Shown one piece after another: positions 7,369 to 10,069 of a DNA stretch of 10,069 bases (position 1 is the stretch's first letter; every line of letters begins with the position of its first letter). The DNA is from Prevotella sp. UBA6387. GTDB lineage: Bacteria; Bacteroidota; Bacteroidia; Bacteroidales; Bacteroidaceae. The DNA is taken from positions 1 through 10,069 of the forward strand of contig DJQL01000091.1 of the NCBI GenBank assembly GCA_002437565.1, read 5' to 3'. The translations under genes were made by a program, and so were the position numbers. A model generated the notes under the pieces. It was given only the letters and a program-made list of their open reading frames with translations. It ran no database searches and had not been told where the DNA came from.

Positions 7369-7430
7369 TGTCTACAAACAAGACCCTCCGCCTCGCGGAG
7401 ACAAACAAATTGCAAAAAATTAAGGCTAAA

Positions 7431-8522
7431 ATGCGAAAAGGAAAAAGTTTTATGGCGCGGATATTGTGGCTCGCAATCATCATGCTCATGCTTGCCACGG
7501 GAGCGACGATGCGCGACGGAAAGATATTCGGACACGACTTGCGCGAGTCACGGAGCCAGCACGCCGACACGCCGCGACAGGGCGACACGCTGAGCGTGCA
7601 GCCCGACGGCGGCATCATTGTCAACACCAGGCCATTGGCCAAGGACGTGTCGGGATACGGCGGTCCCGTGCCATTGTTGATACACGTCAGCAAGGACGGC
7701 ATGGTGACCAAGGTAGAGGCGTTGCCAAACTCTGAGACCCCAGACTTCTTCGACAGGGCAAAGACCCTGTTCGGCAAATGGCAAGGCAAGACCGTGGACG
7801 AGGCTATCAATGAGAAGGTGGACGGAGTGTCGGGAGCCACGTTCTCATCGAGGGCCATCATCGAGAACATGCGACGCGGACTGGCCTTTGCCAAGCACGA
7901 CAGCGAGACGGCGCGAGCCTCCACGGCCCCTGATGGATGGACCATAGGCGGCATAGCCGCGCTCATGGTGGCTTTGCTCGGCGCCATCGTGCCACTTTTC
8001 TCGCACAGTCGCCGCTGGCAACGCATCCAGCTCGCGCTCAACGTGGTGGTGCTTGGACTGTGGACTGGCACGTTTGTCTCCTACGCGCTTTTCATGCGTC
8101 TGTTTGCCGGAGGCATAAGCCTCGCCACCTTCGGCTCGCTTGCCGCACCGCTCGTCATGGTAATCGTGGCGTTGGTCTATCCGCTTGCTGGCAAGCATGG
8201 CTACTATTGCGCCCACATCTGTCCATTCGGCTCCGCACAGGAACTCGCCGGAATGCTCAAGAGGCGCAAGCCACGGATGTCGCCACGCCTCAGCAGGGCA
8301 CTCAACACGTTGCGCAAGGTGCTGTGGGTGGTGCTCATGGCACTCATGCTCACTGGCACGTGGACGGCATGGATGGACTACGAGTTGTTCACGGCTTTTC
8401 TCTTCACATCGGCTCCAATAGCGGTGACGGTCGTAGCCGTGCTCTTCCTTGTCTTGTCGGTATGGGTGCCACGCCCTTATTGCAGGTTCGTGTGCCCCAC
8501 GGGAACGTTAATCAGAAATTAG
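7431..8522 (+). CDS. Membrane FMN-binding and iron-sulfur (CX3CP) electron-transfer protein, NosR/NapH-like
   Basis: The product has 363 residues. A first membrane helix (about 10-24) leads to a periplasmic FMN_bind domain (about 72-152). That domain holds the flavinylation-type motif S134-G-A-T137-F-S, where T137 would carry FMN attached by an ApbE-type transferase. Five more helices follow (about 172-190, 200-222, 234-252, 295-313, 328-346). Two CX3CP motifs, C260/C264 (YYCAHICPFG) and C351/C355 (PYCRFVCPTG), resemble the Fer4_5 motifs of NosR and NapH. Positive residues put both on the cytoplasmic side: SHSRRWQR after helix 2 and KRRKPR after the first motif. A role in moving electrons across the inner membrane to periplasmic flavin follows from the family; the partner is unknown. 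It ends straight after the second motif and lacks the ferredoxin-type CX2CX2CX3CP domain of larger relatives. ATG 7431 was chosen because the longer GTG 7368 start overlaps the -7 box. It probably forms an operon with the next gene, 20 bases on. Confidence 0.88.
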   Translation: MRKGKSFMARILWLAIIMLMLATGATMRDGKIFGHDLRESRSQHADTPRQGDTLSVQPDGGIIVNTRPLAKDVSGYGGPVPLLIHVSKDGMVTKVEALPNSETPDFFDRAKTLFGKWQGKTVDEAINEKVDGVSGATFSSRAIIENMRRGLAFAKHDSETARASTAPDGWTIGGIAALMVALLGAIVPLFSHSRRWQRIQLALNVVVLGLWTGTFVSYALFMRLFAGGISLATFGSLAAPLVMVIVALVYPLAGKHGYYCAHICPFGSAQELAGMLKRRKPRMSPRLSRALNTLRKVLWVVLMALMLTGTWTAWMDYELFTAFLFTSAPIAVTVVAVLFLVLSVWVPRPYCRFVCPTGTLIRN

Positions 8523-8542
8523 ACAGACTCACTATATAAACA

Positions 8543-10048
8543 ATGAAAAGAAACTCTGTCTTTCTTGGCATGGCTCTCACCACGATAATCACCGTGATTG
8601 CTTCGTGCGGCACGACCAAGAAAACCATAAAAAACAATAACAACAATAACAACGACACGACACTCGCGCAAGGCACCGCAGTCAAGCAGCCAAACTTCGT
8701 CATGCCTGGCAAGGAGGCTCGCGCCGTGTGGGTCGCAACGATAGGCGGCATAGACTGGCCCCGCCGCCGCTTCACGGAGGATTCGCAGAAGGCATGGTAT
8801 ACGCAGATGCTCGACACGCTGCAAAGGCTAAACGTCAACACGGTGTTTTTCCAAGTGCGCCCCAAGGCCGACGCGTTCTACGACTCGCCCTACGAGCCAT
8901 GGAGCCAATACGTGACGGGCTATCGTGGCAAGGCACCAACATACGACGTGCTGAAATGGGTCATCGACGAGACACACCGACGCGGCATGTCGTTTCACGC
9001 GTGGATAAACCCATATCGCGTGGACCAGAAACAGCGACAGGGCGACAAGTTTGGCAAGCTCGACCCGAGAATACCGCAAGGCATCGTGAAAGACTACCGC
9101 ATGGTGAGGGTATACAACCCCGCCATGCCCGAGACCAGGCAAAGGGTCAGTTCCATAGTGGCCGACCTACTGCGTCGCTACGACGTGGACGGCATTCACC
9201 TCGACGACTATTTCTACCCGGCATTGCAGAAGGGCGAGAAGATGAAAGACGAGGCCGAATACCGACGCTACGGCAAGGGATTCGCATCGGTGGCAGAGTT
9301 CAGGCGCGCCATGGTCGACTCGCTCATCGTGGCCATGCACGACACCATAAAGGCCATCAAGCCCAACGCCGTGTTCTCCATATCGCCGCAAGGCAACTAT
9401 GAGAACAACTACAACTCCATGTATGCCGACATAGCCTTGTGGTCGGCACGTGGCTGGTGCGACGTCATCATCCCGCAACTCTACTGGAGCACCGAGCGAT
9501 GGTTCCTGCCTCGCCTGAAATGGTTCTCCGAGAACGCCACGACGAAGACGAAACTGCTCATAGGCTATGCGCTCTACCGGTTCGGCGAGAAGGCCAAGAG
9601 CAGCGTGTATCGCACGGCAGACGACCTGGCGAAGCAAATAGACGCGGCGCGGGCCGACGGCAAGGTGTCGGGGGCGGCGCTTTACAGTGCCTATTGGCTG
9701 ATGAACAACCCCGTGAGCATCAATGGCGTGATAGCCTCGCGCTTCCCACACATCAGCCTCGCGCCATATCTCGGACAAGGCGACGAGAACAAGCCCGACG
9801 CGCCACAATCGCTCACCGCGACAGGAAGGAAACTGAGCTGGAGCGCGGTGGATGGTTGCTATTACGCCGTTTACAAGGCCGAGGGCGAGAAAGCGGAACT
9901 CGAGGCCGTGGTCTACGACACCAACGCCACGGCAAAAACCGATGCCACGTATTTTATAACCGCCGTGAAAAAAGGCTGCAACGCCGAGAGCCTGCCATCA
10001 ACGCTCGTGACCACAAAAGAACTGCCTGCAAACATGGCATCGCGATAA
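8543..10048 (+). CDS. GHL10/DUF187 glycoside hydrolase-like lipoprotein (YngK/DigH family)
   Basis: The product has 501 residues. A lipoprotein signal ends in I-A-S-C with C22 lipidated. A polar linker containing seven asparagines (31-37) follows. Residues about 55-410 are a TIM-barrel glycosyl hydrolase-like domain: EARAVWVATIGGIDWP at the start, VNTVFFQVRPKADAFY, GMSFHAWINPYRV, the hallmark DGIHLDDYFYP (216-226; the two adjacent acids are catalytic candidates), FSISPQGNYENNY, and CDVIIPQLYWS. Residues about 418-492 look like one fibronectin type III-like module. The E. coli relative DigH (YddW) cleaves peptidoglycan glycan strands stripped of peptides, so a cell-wall role is plausible, but other polysaccharides cannot be excluded. 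It is anchored either in the periplasm or at the surface; the residues after C22 (GTTKKT) lack the acidic surface-export pattern. It starts 20 bases after the FMN protein gene with no promoter between, and ends in a terminator. Confidence 0.93.
   Translation: MKRNSVFLGMALTTIITVIASCGTTKKTIKNNNNNNNDTTLAQGTAVKQPNFVMPGKEARAVWVATIGGIDWPRRRFTEDSQKAWYTQMLDTLQRLNVNTVFFQVRPKADAFYDSPYEPWSQYVTGYRGKAPTYDVLKWVIDETHRRGMSFHAWINPYRVDQKQRQGDKFGKLDPRIPQGIVKDYRMVRVYNPAMPETRQRVSSIVADLLRRYDVDGIHLDDYFYPALQKGEKMKDEAEYRRYGKGFASVAEFRRAMVDSLIVAMHDTIKAIKPNAVFSISPQGNYENNYNSMYADIALWSARGWCDVIIPQLYWSTERWFLPRLKWFSENATTKTKLLIGYALYRFGEKAKSSVYRTADDLAKQIDAARADGKVSGAALYSAYWLMNNPVSINGVIASRFPHISLAPYLGQGDENKPDAPQSLTATGRKLSWSAVDGCYYAVYKAEGEKAELEAVVYDTNATAKTDATYFITAVKKGCNAESLPSTLVTTKELPANMASR
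8633..8653 (+). repeat. Asparagine-codon microsatellite in the lipoprotein linker
   Basis: Seven AAC/AAT codons in a row consist of two copies of the nine-base unit AACAATAAC plus one AAC. They encode the N31-N37 linker just behind the lipidated cysteine of the GHL10 protein. Slippage by whole codons or units would change linker length without breaking the frame. Confidence 0.8.
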
Positions 10049-10069
10049 CGGCGTAAGGCCGTCGCGATT
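10039..10069 (+). terminator. Terminator hairpin that includes the stop codon of the GHL10 gene
   Basis: ATCGCG (10039-10044) pairs with CGCGAT (10063-10068), and ACGGC (10048-10052) pairs with GCCGT (10058-10062), around the loop GTAAG. The bases ATA at 10045-10047 bulge out. The stop codon TAA (10046-10048) falls in the bulge and the first base of the inner stem. One T follows before the window ends, so the U tract cannot be seen. The GC-rich stem at the end of the last gene of the unit supports intrinsic termination. Confidence 0.6.

Larger units (their letters stand above)
7105..7430. other. Divergent intergenic region between the susCD unit and the FMN-protein operon
   Basis: These 326 bases carry a promoter for each side: minus-strand boxes at 7139-7168 and a plus-strand -7 box at 7361-7368. 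The middle part (about 7190-7330) is AT-rich and shows no RNA gene, no convincing reading frame and no long repeat. A weak dyad CACA-AAAG-TGTG lies at about 7177-7188, upstream of the susC promoter. Open frames crossing this region on both strands read into the antisense of neighbouring genes and are not credible. Confidence 0.6.

Noticed and set aside
7307..8071. Minus-strand open frame of 254 codons opposite the FMN-binding domain gene
   Set aside because: It is antisense to a clearly conserved protein, rich in Ser/Pro/Met without domain motifs, and has no promoter; it is a shadow of GC-biased codons.
9167..9808. Minus-strand open frame of 213 codons opposite the GHL10 gene
   Set aside because: The sense strand carries family motifs along the whole stretch, and the antisense product shows no recognisable pattern.

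Overview
The window looks like chromosomal DNA of a Bacteroidota bacterium, most likely of the Prevotella group. The reasons are SusC/SusD pairs, a BACON-domain lipoprotein, promoter -7 boxes of the TAnnTTTG type, no purine-rich Shine-Dalgarno sequences, and coding DNA clearly richer in GC than the AT-rich intergenic gaps. The genus is an inference.

Layout. Everything from position 1 to 7104 reads on the minus strand. In transcription order this is a complete susC-like gene (7104 to 4024), a susD-like gene 17 bases later (4006 to 2549), a possible 22-residue small ORF (2543 to 2475), and a strong hairpin terminator (2417-2452). A second unit follows with its own -7 box (2255-2262) and a palindrome just upstream of it: a BACON-domain surface lipoprotein (2125 to 1157), then the first 366 codons of a second, different susC-like gene (1100 to beyond the left edge). 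From 7431 to 10048 two genes read on the plus strand, 20 bases apart: a membrane flavoprotein with an FMN-binding domain and two CX3CP cysteine motifs, and a lipoprotein of the GHL10/DUF187 glycoside hydrolase-like family. A hairpin that contains the stop codon closes this unit at the right edge. The gap 7105-7430 holds divergent promoters for the susCD unit and the plus-strand pair.

How the genes work together. The SusC proteins are TonB-dependent outer-membrane channels, and the SusD protein is the lipoprotein lid that captures the nutrient. The BACON lipoprotein is probably an accessory surface binding protein, expressed ahead of the second SusC. No degradative enzyme, HTCS sensor or ECF sigma/anti-sigma pair lies in the minus-strand units, so the substrates cannot be named. 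The plus-strand pair looks like housekeeping envelope biology (periplasmic flavin electron transfer, and a glycosidase perhaps acting on peptidoglycan glycan) rather than part of the uptake locus.

Two gene starts were moved from the longest open frame: the complete SusC begins at ATG 7104 rather than TTG 7110, and the FMN protein at ATG 7431 rather than a GTG that overlaps its own promoter. I found no CRISPR array, tRNA, rRNA, insertion sequence or clearly new system. The most unusual points are the small ORF behind susD, the palindrome in the -33 region of the BACON/susC promoter, and the lipoprotein-first order of that operon.
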